DNA of 20,180 bases from JAFGBZ01 sp043817715 (lineage in GTDB: Archaea > Iainarchaeota > Iainarchaeia > Iainarchaeales > JAFGBZ01). Location: NCBI GenBank assembly GCA_043817715.1, contig JBDRGO010000036.1, positions 1 through 20,180 on the forward strand, in the 5' to 3' direction. Under the pieces are notes generated by a model. It was not told the origin of the DNA. It searched no databases and saw only the letters and a program-made list of their open reading frames with translations. This document shows, in pieces, positions 13,914-20,180 of this stretch. Numbering within the stretch: the first letter of the stretch is position 1; the number at the start of each line of letters is the position of its first letter. Both the position numbers and the translations under genes were made by a program.

Positions 13914-14696
13914 TTAAAGAAACTGGCCGAAAAAAGCATCAGCCAAAGTAAACGGAATCAGAGAAATTGAATGAAACGGAAACCCTGCAATAAAAGAAAA
14001 ATATTTTCCTTTAATTGTCGGCTTTACTTCAATCACTGAATTGATTTTTGAATAATGGTTTTGTTCTGCACCTACTGTGAAATAAAAATTCCTTTTGCCG
14101 ACCTGCTGCGGAGTTACCGGCAGGACTATTTCCTCAACAGAATTATGCCTTAACTCAATTTCTTTTCCTGCAAACCAGGTTTTCGGCAAAGAAGAGCCAA
14201 TCAAAACAGGCTGGTTTGCAATTGAATTGTTTGAAACAATCAATGCATAATTTGTTTCATTTCCGGAAGTTCCTTCCAAAGAAGGTTTTGGAGTTGAAGC
14301 AAAAATCAAGCCAGTATTAACCCTTGCTTTGAAAAAATAATTCTCTGTTTCAGAGGATTCAGGAGAAGAAAGAACTAAACTGAATGAATAAATATTTAAT
14401 CGCGCATTTTCCGGAACAGACAAATGAATCTCAAGCGATTTGTCATTCTTGAATATGCTTAAAACACTCCAGTTTTCCGGCAAAGAAGTAATTTCTACAT
14501 TCTGCCATGAAAAACCCTGAAATGACTCATCTGAAATAATAAGCACAAGCTCCTGCCCAGGCATTATTTCCCCAAGCATTAAAGGAGCGCTTTCAGGGCT
14601 TAAAGAGGCCTCAACAGGCTCCAAAACCACTGCAGCAGAAAATGCATTTAATGCAAAAAAGCAAAACAATAAAGACAAGGCAATTCTTTTTAACAT
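13914..14696 (-). CDS. Secreted beta-sandwich protein, uncharacterised
   Basis: 260 residues with a clear signal peptide: M-L-K-R, hydrophobic core (about 5-19), A-F-S-A and likely cleavage near residue 21. The mature part is rich in alternating strands with proline turns and serine/threonine, with segments like E-P-V-E-A-S-L-S-P...P-G-Q-E-L-V-L-I-I and L-P-E-N-W-S-V, which recall two tandem immunoglobulin-like or NEW3-type domains found in archaeal surface proteins. A final hydrophobic segment (about 232-258) could anchor it to the membrane, so the bulk would face outside. Several N-x-S/T sites are possible glycosylation points. It lies 11 bp upstream of elp3 on the same strand, probably one transcript, though no functional link is evident. 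A GGGGA ribosome site precedes the ATG. Confidence 0.6.
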   Translation of the reverse strand: MLKRIALSLLFCFFALNAFSAAVVLEPVEASLSPESAPLMLGEIMPGQELVLIISDESFQGFSWQNVEITSLPENWSVLSIFKNDKSLEIHLSVPENARLNIYSFSLVLSSPESSETENYFFKARVNTGLIFASTPKPSLEGTSGNETNYALIVSNNSIANQPVLIGSSLPKTWFAGKEIELRHNSVEEIVLPVTPQQVGKRNFYFTVGAEQNHYSKINSVIEVKPTIKGKYFSFIAGFPFHSISLIPFTLADAFFGQFL

Positions 14697-14750
14697 TCTT
14701 TTCCCCTAATGTAATATACTAAGCTAAAAAATATAAATCAGAGTGAAAGC
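14697..14750. promoter_or_regulatory. Divergent promoter between the secreted-protein gene and taw3
   Basis: Two TATA-like elements sit in 54 bp: GTAATATACT (14711-14720, fits the plus-strand gene) and, on the minus strand, ATTTATATTTTT (14726-14738, fits the minus-strand gene). Ribosome sites GAGTGA (14741-14746, plus) and AGGGGAA (about 14701-14707, minus) precede the starts, so both transcripts would have short leaders. Confidence 0.45.
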
Positions 14751-15341
14751 ATGGATAAGGATGAAAACAGGTTCATGAAGATAAAAGAACACCATAAAAA
14801 AACCTTTGAAAAGGCCCTTTCACAGGGAAAAATTGATTTTCAGATGCAGGAATTATGCGAATTTATTTCCAAAACAAGAAATTATTTCACTTCCTCGCAT
14901 TGTTCAGGAAGAATAATGCTTTTAAAATCAGGAATGGAAGAGGAAAAAAAAGAAGGCGCTTTTTACAGGAAATGGCACAGAAAAATCAAATTCAAAGAAT
15001 TGATTGAAGCAATTAATTCAACGCAGGAAAATTTATGGCTTAAAATGGATGCATTCATCCTTCACATCGGATGCAGAACAATTAAGGGCGCAGAAAAACT
15101 TCTTGAATTAAAGGACAAAAGCGGAATCAAAAGAGGGGGAATAATTGTTTTGCAGGAAGGAAAAATATTGTTTGAATTTCTCGGAACCCAGAAAATGAGC
15201 CTGCCAGTAAAGCAGGGAAAAAAATTATTGGTTTCAGAAAAATACATTAAAACAATTGCTGAAATTGCGAACAAAAAACTGGAAAAAAATTTCATGCAGA
15301 TTGAAAGAATGGCAAAAAACGCGGAAAAAATGCTTAAGTGA
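14751..15341 (+). CDS. taw3: Taw3/TYW3, tRNA wybutosine-pathway methyltransferase
   Basis: Acts on the tricyclic guanosine derivative at position 37 of tRNA-Phe, where the family performs an N4-methylation with S-adenosylmethionine. 196 residues, in the usual size range. Seen: F-M-K-I-K near the start, the family hallmark N-Y-F-T-S-S-H-C-S-G-R-I (44-55), F-Y-R-K-W-H-R (71-77), and the later strands F-I-L-H-I-G-C-R-T-I (about 101-110), G-I-K-R-G-G-I and L-P-V-K-Q. No other wybutosine enzyme is present in this window. It is followed by thpR with a 5-bp gap from the preferred start, so both are probably co-transcribed. Confidence 0.93.
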   Translation: MDKDENRFMKIKEHHKKTFEKALSQGKIDFQMQELCEFISKTRNYFTSSHCSGRIMLLKSGMEEEKKEGAFYRKWHRKIKFKELIEAINSTQENLWLKMDAFILHIGCRTIKGAEKLLELKDKSGIKRGGIIVLQEGKILFEFLGTQKMSLPVKQGKKLLVSEKYIKTIAEIANKKLEKNFMQIERMAKNAEKMLK

Positions 15342-15346
15342 AAAAA

Positions 15347-15844
15347 ATGAGGGCATTTATTGCATTAAATATTTCAGATAAAGGAAAAACAGAAATTGAA
15401 AATATTCTTTCACTGATTGATGAAAATAAATTCAGGAAAGTGAAAAAAGAAAACCTTCACATTACAATGCGTTTTCTGGATGAAATAAATGAAGAAAACG
15501 CAGATGAAATAAAGAAAAAAATCCAGAAAATAAAATTTAAGGAATTTGAAATTGAACTGAATGGAATCAAATCATTCGGAACAAGAGTTTTATGGATTGA
15601 TGTAATTAAAGGAAAGGAAAAAATAATTGAATTAAATAAAAAACTTGATTCCGCAGGAATAAAGGACAAAAAATTTCACCCTCACCTGACAATTGCAAGA
15701 AACAAAAACGCATCATTAAATGAAATTAATTCACTGATTGAAAAGCTGAACAAACAAAGGCTTTTGGTTAAAGAAAAAATTTTTTCAATTGATTTAATGA
15801 AATCAGAATTAAAGGCCGGCAGGCCCGAATATAATCTGCTTTAA
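15347..15844 (+). CDS. thpR: RNA 2',3'-cyclic phosphodiesterase (2H phosphoesterase)
   Basis: Opens terminal 2',3'-cyclic phosphates on RNA, and has been described as 2'-5' RNA ligase. 165 residues from ATG 15347, which gives the family start M-R-A-F-I-A-L. A GTG at 15338 would overlap the taw3 stop and add only three residues. The two histidine motifs are present: L-H-I-T-M-R-F-L (His38, Thr40) and H-P-H-L-T-I-A-R (His113, Thr115), and G-T-R-V-L-W-I-D lies between them as usual. The end R-P-E-Y-N-L-L is typical. Its 3' end overlaps the convergent secretion ATPase gene by 36 bp. Confidence 0.95.
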   Translation: MRAFIALNISDKGKTEIENILSLIDENKFRKVKKENLHITMRFLDEINEENADEIKKKIQKIKFKEFEIELNGIKSFGTRVLWIDVIKGKEKIIELNKKLDSAGIKDKKFHPHLTIARNKNASLNEINSLIEKLNKQRLLVKEKIFSIDLMKSELKAGRPEYNLL

Positions 15845-17431
15845 ATCAGGCTTTTTGTTTTCAACAACCTGCTCCAAAATGCTTTCAGGGTCAAAATAAT
15901 AGCTCTGAATCAAAGCCTCAACTTCTGAATTTGAAGTTATCCTATGCTCCTGCATCCAGTCCAGAATCCTTTTTCTGACGCCCATTTCCTGCAAAATTTC
16001 TTTTTTTGTCTTGCATAATCTTTCAGACAAAACATCCAGAGTATGGCTTGGAACTTTTGTTCTCTTGATTTTGTCTTCTGTCTTGTCCCATTCAAATATA
16101 TTTGCCAGCAAAGGCTTGCCGTCCATTGAAGTGACTTCAGTCAAATAAGTGACTTTTCTGATAATGCCGGTTCCCTTGAAATAAAACTTGGACTGCATTA
16201 TAATTAAATCAAGCAAAGGAATCATTGATTCAGGAACATTCATTGGATAAGATTTCAGCCTTAAAAGAAGTTCATGAGAAGAATTTGAATGAAGCGTCCC
16301 CAAACAGCCTTTATGCCCGGTATCCATTGCAGTGAACAAAGTCTGCGCTTCAGGGCCCCTTACTTCCCCCAATAAAATCCTGTCAGGGCGCATTCTCAAG
16401 GAATTCTTCAGCAAATCATTCATTGAAATTTCCTTGTTTTCTTCAGTTAAATTTTTTGACTCCATCTGCACCCAGTTTTCCCTTTTGCCCAAATGAAGCT
16501 CCAAGGTATCCTCAATTGAAACAATCCTTTCCCTGAAACGGATAAAACTGCATAAAACATTCAAAGTAGTTGTTTTTCCTGTTCCTGAACCGCCGGAAAT
16601 AATTATGTTCATCGGCTCAACATCCATTCCTTCAACCATAAGCCACAAAAATGCGGCAAGCTCTGAAGAAAAAGTTTTGTTTTCAATTAAATTAATAATT
16701 GACAAAGGCAAAGGAGAAAATTTTCTTATTGTAAGCGAACTTCCAAAAGGAGTTACAAAAGAATTTGTTGCATTAATCCTTGAACCGTCAGGCAATCTTG
16801 CATCAAGCAAAGGATTTGAAAAAGAGAATTTTCTTCTGACAGTGAAAGCAATTTTTTCAATCAATGAATTCAGTTTAAGTTCAGTAAAAACAATATTTGT
16901 TTTGCATAAGCCGAAACGCCGGTGAAAAACAAAAACAGGTTTTTCCGGGCCGTTAACCATTATTTCCTCCAAAAATTTGTCTTCCATAAGCGGGGCCAGA
17001 AAAGAAAATCCGATTGATTCATCAATTACCAATGATGCAAAACGCTTCAAATTAGAAGTTTTAGGAAAATGCTTTTCAATAAGTTCAGCAAACAATTTCT
17101 TTAATTTATCTGTTTCTTCAGGCTCAAGAAAAACTTTTACTGCTTTTTTTGAATCAAATAATTCCAGAAGCTTTGAAAAATCATCCAAAAAATCCTTTGA
17201 AGGCCTTAAGGAAGCGCTTGAATCAAGAGAATTGGATTTAATTGCATTAATGCAGAAAGAAAACAAAGGCTTTTCATTTTCACTTAAAGCAGGAAAAGAA
17301 ACAAGATACTTGTTCTGGGGAAACCCCTCAAAAACCCGGATTGAATCATAAGAATCCAGCAAACTGGATTTGGACATTGAATCTGATAGTTCACTCAAAC
17401 TACGACCACCTAAAACTTTAATAATAAACAT
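15809..17431 (-). CDS. Type II/IV secretion-system ATPase (archaeal pilus assembly, VirB11/CpaF-like)
   Basis: Hexameric cytoplasmic ATPase expected to drive assembly of archaeal type IV pili or a related surface structure. 540 residues. The N-terminal part (about 1-130) is divergent. The middle contains E-I-M-V-N-G-P-E-K-P-V-F-V (155-167) and the R-L-P-D-G-S-R-I-N motif (212-220) typical of this family. The catalytic core has Walker A S-G-G-S-G-T-G-K-T-T (279-288), the Asp box I-E-D-T-L-E-L (306-312), Walker B R-I-L-L-G-E-V-R-G (351-359) and the His box G-T-L-H-S (378-382). No TadC-type membrane partner is in the window. The pilin-like operon at 1860-3376 may supply substrates. ATG 17431 is 25 bp from the divergent cca start. 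Its 3' end overlaps thpR. Confidence 0.93.
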   Translation of the reverse strand: MFIIKVLGGRSLSELSDSMSKSSLLDSYDSIRVFEGFPQNKYLVSFPALSENEKPLFSFCINAIKSNSLDSSASLRPSKDFLDDFSKLLELFDSKKAVKVFLEPEETDKLKKLFAELIEKHFPKTSNLKRFASLVIDESIGFSFLAPLMEDKFLEEIMVNGPEKPVFVFHRRFGLCKTNIVFTELKLNSLIEKIAFTVRRKFSFSNPLLDARLPDGSRINATNSFVTPFGSSLTIRKFSPLPLSIINLIENKTFSSELAAFLWLMVEGMDVEPMNIIISGGSGTGKTTTLNVLCSFIRFRERIVSIEDTLELHLGKRENWVQMESKNLTEENKEISMNDLLKNSLRMRPDRILLGEVRGPEAQTLFTAMDTGHKGCLGTLHSNSSHELLLRLKSYPMNVPESMIPLLDLIIMQSKFYFKGTGIIRKVTYLTEVTSMDGKPLLANIFEWDKTEDKIKRTKVPSHTLDVLSERLCKTKKEILQEMGVRKRILDWMQEHRITSNSEVEALIQSYYFDPESILEQVVENKKPDLKQIIFGPAGL

Positions 17432-17457
17432 ATATTTATTCCTATCAATTATATTAA
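17431..17457. promoter_or_regulatory. Ultra-short divergent promoter between secretion ATPase and cca
   Basis: The ATGs face away from each other with only 25 bp between them. On the plus strand CATATATTTAT (17429-17439) can serve cca; on the minus strand TTAATATAA (17448-17456) can serve the ATPase. Each would lie at or inside the 5' end of the other gene if both mRNAs are leaderless. Confidence 0.45.
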
Positions 17458-18836
17458 TGGTGGTTCATATCCAGAAAATTCTTGAAAAAACCTCGGAAAA
17501 AATAAATCCCTCAAAAAAAGAGCAGGAAGAGGAAAAACAATTCTCGGAAAAAATAATCCAGAAAATAAAAAAACTTAATCCGAAAATTGATGTTGTGCTT
17601 GCAGGAAGCGTTTCAAGGCAGACGCATGTAAAAGGCGACAGAGACATAGATGTGTTTGTTTTATTTGATGAAAGCGTTTCAAAAGAAGAATTTAAAAAAG
17701 AAGGGCTAAGGATAGGCAAACAAATTCTTAAAGGGCATGAATGGGAAAAGGCATATTCCCAGCATCCATACATCAGGGGAAAAATTGAGGGATTTGAAAT
17801 TGAAATTGTTCCAGGATATAAAATAAAAGAAAATTCATTAATCAAAAGCGCAGTGGACAGGACTCCATTGCATACAAAATATATAATTGGAAAATTAAAT
17901 GAAAAGCAAAAAGACGAAGTTCGATTGCTGAGGCAGTTTTTGAAAGGAATCAACTGCTATGGAGCGGAACTGAAATCAAATTCAATGCCAGGATATCTGG
18001 TTGAACTGCTTATACTGAATTACGGCTCTTTTGAAAAAACAATTAAGGCAGTAAGCGAATGGAAAGAAGGGGAAATAATTGATTTGGAAGGAAGAATTGA
18101 AGGGGAAATCAAAAAGAAAAAATTTGACAACCCATTAATTGTAATTGACCCAGTTGATGAAAACAGGAATGTTGCAAGCGCCTTAAGCCATAACCAGTTT
18201 GCAAGGTTCATTGCCGCTTCAAGGGCTTTCATGAAAAATCCTTCTGAAAAATTCTTTTTTGAGCATAAAAGAAAATTAATGAATGAAAAAAAAGCAAAAG
18301 AAATTTTGAATAAAAAAGAATTAATTGCATTAAAAATTTCTTATCCGAAAGAACTGGCTGATATTGTCTGGGGGCAATTGAATAAATTTGAGAAAAGAAT
18401 CCATTCGGCATTAATTGAAGCAGATTTCATTGTCAACAGGACTGCTTCATGGACTGATGAAAAAAAAGAAATAATTGTTTTAATGGAATTAGAATCATTG
18501 ATTTTACAAAAATCAAGGAAATTAATTGGCCCAATGGTTTGGGACAAACACAATGGAGAAAAATTCATTGAAGCACATAAAAAACTAATTTCAGGCCCAA
18601 GAATTGAAAAAGGAAAATGGATAATTGAAACTGAAAGAAAATACATTAAAGCGGAAAAATTTGTATTAGATTATATTAAGAAATTAAAGAAACAAACCAG
18701 TTCAAGCATTACAAGAGGAACAAATAAAGGAATGAAAGTAATGAATGAAAAAGATTTGATTAAGTTATTTAAACAAAATAAGGCATTTGCAAGGTTTTTT
18801 TCGGATTATTTGATTGGAAAAGAAGTTTTTTTATGA
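17457..18836 (+). CDS. cca: CCA-adding enzyme (archaeal class I tRNA nucleotidyltransferase)
   Basis: Adds or repairs the CCA end of tRNA without a nucleic acid template. From ATG 17457 it has 459 residues, the normal archaeal length. A longer frame upstream to 17370 would add 29 residues antisense to the divergent ATPase gene and is less likely. The nucleotidyltransferase motif is clear: L-A-G-S-V-S-R-Q-T (48-56) and D-R-D-I-D-V-F-V-L-F (61-70), with Asp63 and Asp65 as metal ligands. The third carboxylate region reads F-E-I-E-I-V-P-G-Y (113-121), with Glu116 where most relatives have Asp. The rest covers the central palm-like and tail domains (e.g. K-A-E-K-F-V-L-D-Y-I). It ends directly at a run of ten C. 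Confidence 0.94.
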   Translation: MVVHIQKILEKTSEKINPSKKEQEEEKQFSEKIIQKIKKLNPKIDVVLAGSVSRQTHVKGDRDIDVFVLFDESVSKEEFKKEGLRIGKQILKGHEWEKAYSQHPYIRGKIEGFEIEIVPGYKIKENSLIKSAVDRTPLHTKYIIGKLNEKQKDEVRLLRQFLKGINCYGAELKSNSMPGYLVELLILNYGSFEKTIKAVSEWKEGEIIDLEGRIEGEIKKKKFDNPLIVIDPVDENRNVASALSHNQFARFIAASRAFMKNPSEKFFFEHKRKLMNEKKAKEILNKKELIALKISYPKELADIVWGQLNKFEKRIHSALIEADFIVNRTASWTDEKKEIIVLMELESLILQKSRKLIGPMVWDKHNGEKFIEAHKKLISGPRIEKGKWIIETERKYIKAEKFVLDYIKKLKKQTSSSITRGTNKGMKVMNEKDLIKLFKQNKAFARFFSDYLIGKEVFL

Positions 18837-18837
18837 A

Positions 18838-18847
18838 CCCCCCCCCC
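18838..18847 (+). repeat. Homopolymer of ten C after the cca stop
   Basis: Ten consecutive C begin two bases after the TGA of cca (one A lies between), in an otherwise A+T-rich sequence. The length is prone to slippage and to assembly error. Confidence 0.85.
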
Positions 18848-18862
18848 ATAGTTTTAAATTTA

Positions 18863-18885
18863 TTTAAATTGCTCTGCAATTTAAA
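18863..18885. repeat. Hairpin-forming inverted repeat
   Basis: TTTAAATTGC and GCAATTTAAA form a perfect 10-bp stem with a TCT loop. The core AATTGC-N3-GCAATT (18867-18881) also occurs upstream of the methyltransferase-like gene (8558-8572). Confidence 0.65.
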
Positions 18886-18887
18886 GC

Positions 18888-18925
18888 TTTAAATTTGCAT
18901 AGGCAAATTTAAATTACTTTTTTTT
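18888..18925 (+). terminator. Hairpin plus T8 tract after cca
   Basis: An 11-bp perfect stem TTTAAATTTGC/GCAAATTTAAA (18888-18898 and 18903-18913) with loop ATAG is followed four bases later by eight T (18918-18925). It can end cca transcripts. The right arm TTTAAATTA (18908-18916) could double as the TATA box of the next gene. Confidence 0.55.
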
Positions 18926-18954
18926 CTAAGTTTACTGCATTAAAGGGGGTTTAT

Positions 18955-20180
18955 ATGATGAAAAGAAAAGTAATTATTTTAGGCGCAGCTGGAAGAGATT
19001 TTCATAACTTTAATACTTATTACAAAAACAATCAGAATTATGAAATTGTTGCTTTTACAGCAGAGCAGATAATGGGAATTGACGGCAGAAAATATCCCCG
19101 CGAACTATCTGGAAAATTATATCCTGAAGGAATTCCAATTTATCCTGAATCAAAATTAAAGGAATTAATTAAAGAGCATCAAATTAATGAAGTTGTTTTA
19201 AGTTACTCTGATTTGCCTTATGAATATGTAATGAACAGAAGCGCATTAGTTAATGCAGCAGGGGCAACATTTGTTTTACTGGGATTAAATGACACTCAAA
19301 TCAAATCAAATAAGCCGGTAATAGGGGTTTGTGCAGTAAGGACAGGATGCGGAAAAAGCCAGACTTCAAGAGCAGTAGTTAAAATACTTAAAGAACATGG
19401 AAAAAAAGTTTCTGCCGCAAGGCATTCAATGCCATATGGAAACTTGGCTGAACAGGCAGTGCAGAAATTTTCAGAATTAAGCGATTTGAAAAAACACAAA
19501 TGCACAATTGAAGAAATGGAAGAATATGAACCATATATTGCTGAAGGACTAAGCATTTATGCAGGCGTTGATTATGGAGCAATATTAAAAGAAGCAGAAA
19601 AAAATGTTGACATAGTTTTATGGGATGGCGGAAACAATGATTTTTCATTTTATAAAACAGATTTATTGATTACAGTTGCAGATCCATTAAGGGCAGGGCA
19701 TGAAGTGAAATATTATCCGGGCGAAGTTAATTTTCGCGCAGCAGATGTAATACTGATAAATAAAGTGAATTCAGCAACAGAAGAACAGATTAAAATAATT
19801 GAAAATAATGCAAAAAAATTAAATCCGAAAGCAAAAGTAATCCGCGCAGAATCTGTTTTATCAGTTGAAGAAAAAATTGATCTGAAGGGAAAAAAAGTTC
19901 TGGTAATAGAGGACGGCCCTACAGTAACCCATGGAGAAATGGGTATTGGGGCAGGATATGTTTATGCAAAAGAGCATGGCGCAGAAATAGTTAATGCAAC
20001 AACAAACGCAGCCGGATTAATTAAATCAACTTTTGAAAAATACTCTCATCTGAAAAATGTCCTTCCTGCAATGGGCTATTCTGAACAGCAGATAAAGGAC
20101 CTGGAAGAAACAATAAATAACACTGAATGCGATTTAGTTGTTTCAGGAACCCCGATTAATTTAAGCAGATTAGTGAAAAC
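18955..20180 (+). CDS. COG2403-type GTPase, cyclic 2,3-diphosphoglycerate synthetase-like (partial)
   Basis: 408 codons are present, and the gene runs off the right edge without a stop. It has ATG 18955 or 18958 with a GGGGG ribosome site at 18945-18949. An N-terminal Rossmann-like part starts K-V-I-I-L-G-A-A-G-R-D-F-H-N-F-N (5-20). The second half has a P-loop-like G-V-C-A-V-R-T-G-C-G-K-S-Q-T-S (124-138), W-D-G-G-N-N-D-F, V-A-D-P-L-R-A-G-H-E, Y-Y-P-G-E-V-N-F-R-A-A-D and I-N-K-V-N, then E-D-G-P-T-V-T-H-G-E-M. These are the marks of predicted GTPases that include cyclic 2,3-diphosphoglycerate synthetase of methanogens, which cyclises 2,3-bisphosphoglycerate with ATP. Whether this protein makes that solute is not shown. 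The P-loop lacks the first glycine of the standard Walker A. Confidence 0.85.
   Translation, partial: MMKRKVIILGAAGRDFHNFNTYYKNNQNYEIVAFTAEQIMGIDGRKYPRELSGKLYPEGIPIYPESKLKELIKEHQINEVVLSYSDLPYEYVMNRSALVNAAGATFVLLGLNDTQIKSNKPVIGVCAVRTGCGKSQTSRAVVKILKEHGKKVSAARHSMPYGNLAEQAVQKFSELSDLKKHKCTIEEMEEYEPYIAEGLSIYAGVDYGAILKEAEKNVDIVLWDGGNNDFSFYKTDLLITVADPLRAGHEVKYYPGEVNFRAADVILINKVNSATEEQIKIIENNAKKLNPKAKVIRAESVLSVEEKIDLKGKKVLVIEDGPTVTHGEMGIGAGYVYAKEHGAEIVNATTNAAGLIKSTFEKYSHLKNVLPAMGYSEQQIKDLEETINNTECDLVVSGTPINLSRLVK

Noticed and set aside
17370..17456. Longer cca starting at 17370
   Set aside because: The extra 29 residues are antisense to the ATPase gene, hydrophobic and atypical; ATG 17457 gives the family length.
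1..20180. tRNA or rRNA genes
   Set aside because: No stretch with the GC-rich cloverleaf arms or T-loop consensus was seen in the intergenic regions; a covariance search would be decisive.

Overview
The window looks like the genome of a small-genome archaeon, most likely of the DPANN group. A Diapherotrites/Micrarchaeota-like lineage is my guess, not something the sequence proves. The archaeal signature genes are ABCE1/Rli1, Pelota, a class I CCA-adding enzyme, Taw3, archaeal Elp3 and an archaeal pilus-type secretion ATPase. Several start codons have a TATA-like box centred about 25-28 bp upstream, as expected for leaderless archaeal mRNAs (5144 +, 8490 -, 8599 +, 9359 +, 11420 -, 12279 -). 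Genes are tightly packed, the DNA is A+T-rich, and intergenic plus strands near the left end are extremely A-rich.

Left part (1-5025): a bacterial-type cofactor-independent phosphoglycerate mutase (gpmI) sits between two A-rich tracts. It is followed by four overlapping small genes (1860-3376), each encoding a protein with a pilin-like N-terminus. A degenerate tandem repeat of about 24 bp (3379-3626) separates this operon from a convergent asparagine synthetase-like gene that lacks the N-terminal nucleophile cysteine of its glutaminase domain.

Middle (5144-10396): a free-standing LAGLIDADG protein with an added XRE-type helix-turn-helix lies tail to tail with rli1. Divergent from rli1 are a methyltransferase-like gene and pelota, so the ribosome splitting pair ABCE1-Pelota is encoded within 4 kb.

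Middle-right (10419-12279, minus strand): a papain-fold-like exported protein, a membrane-anchored PD-(D/E)XK nuclease of the Holliday junction resolvase-related family, a small Rossmann protein resembling CARF domains, and a winged-helix regulator. An 18-bp perfect palindrome lies in the promoter of the CARF-like gene, downstream of the winged-helix gene. This group is the best candidate here for an undescribed small regulatory system.

Right part (12331-20180): mostly RNA metabolism: elp3 (wobble uridine modification), taw3 (wybutosine pathway), thpR (2',3'-cyclic phosphodiesterase) and cca (tRNA 3' end). Between them are a secreted beta-rich protein and a pilus/secretion ATPase that could power the pilin-like proteins of the left operon. 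The window ends inside a COG2403-type GTPase related to cyclic 2,3-diphosphoglycerate synthetase. It could share the 2,3-bisphosphoglycerate/phosphoglycerate pool with gpmI, though that link is inference. I saw no tRNA, rRNA, CRISPR array, insertion sequence or replication origin.
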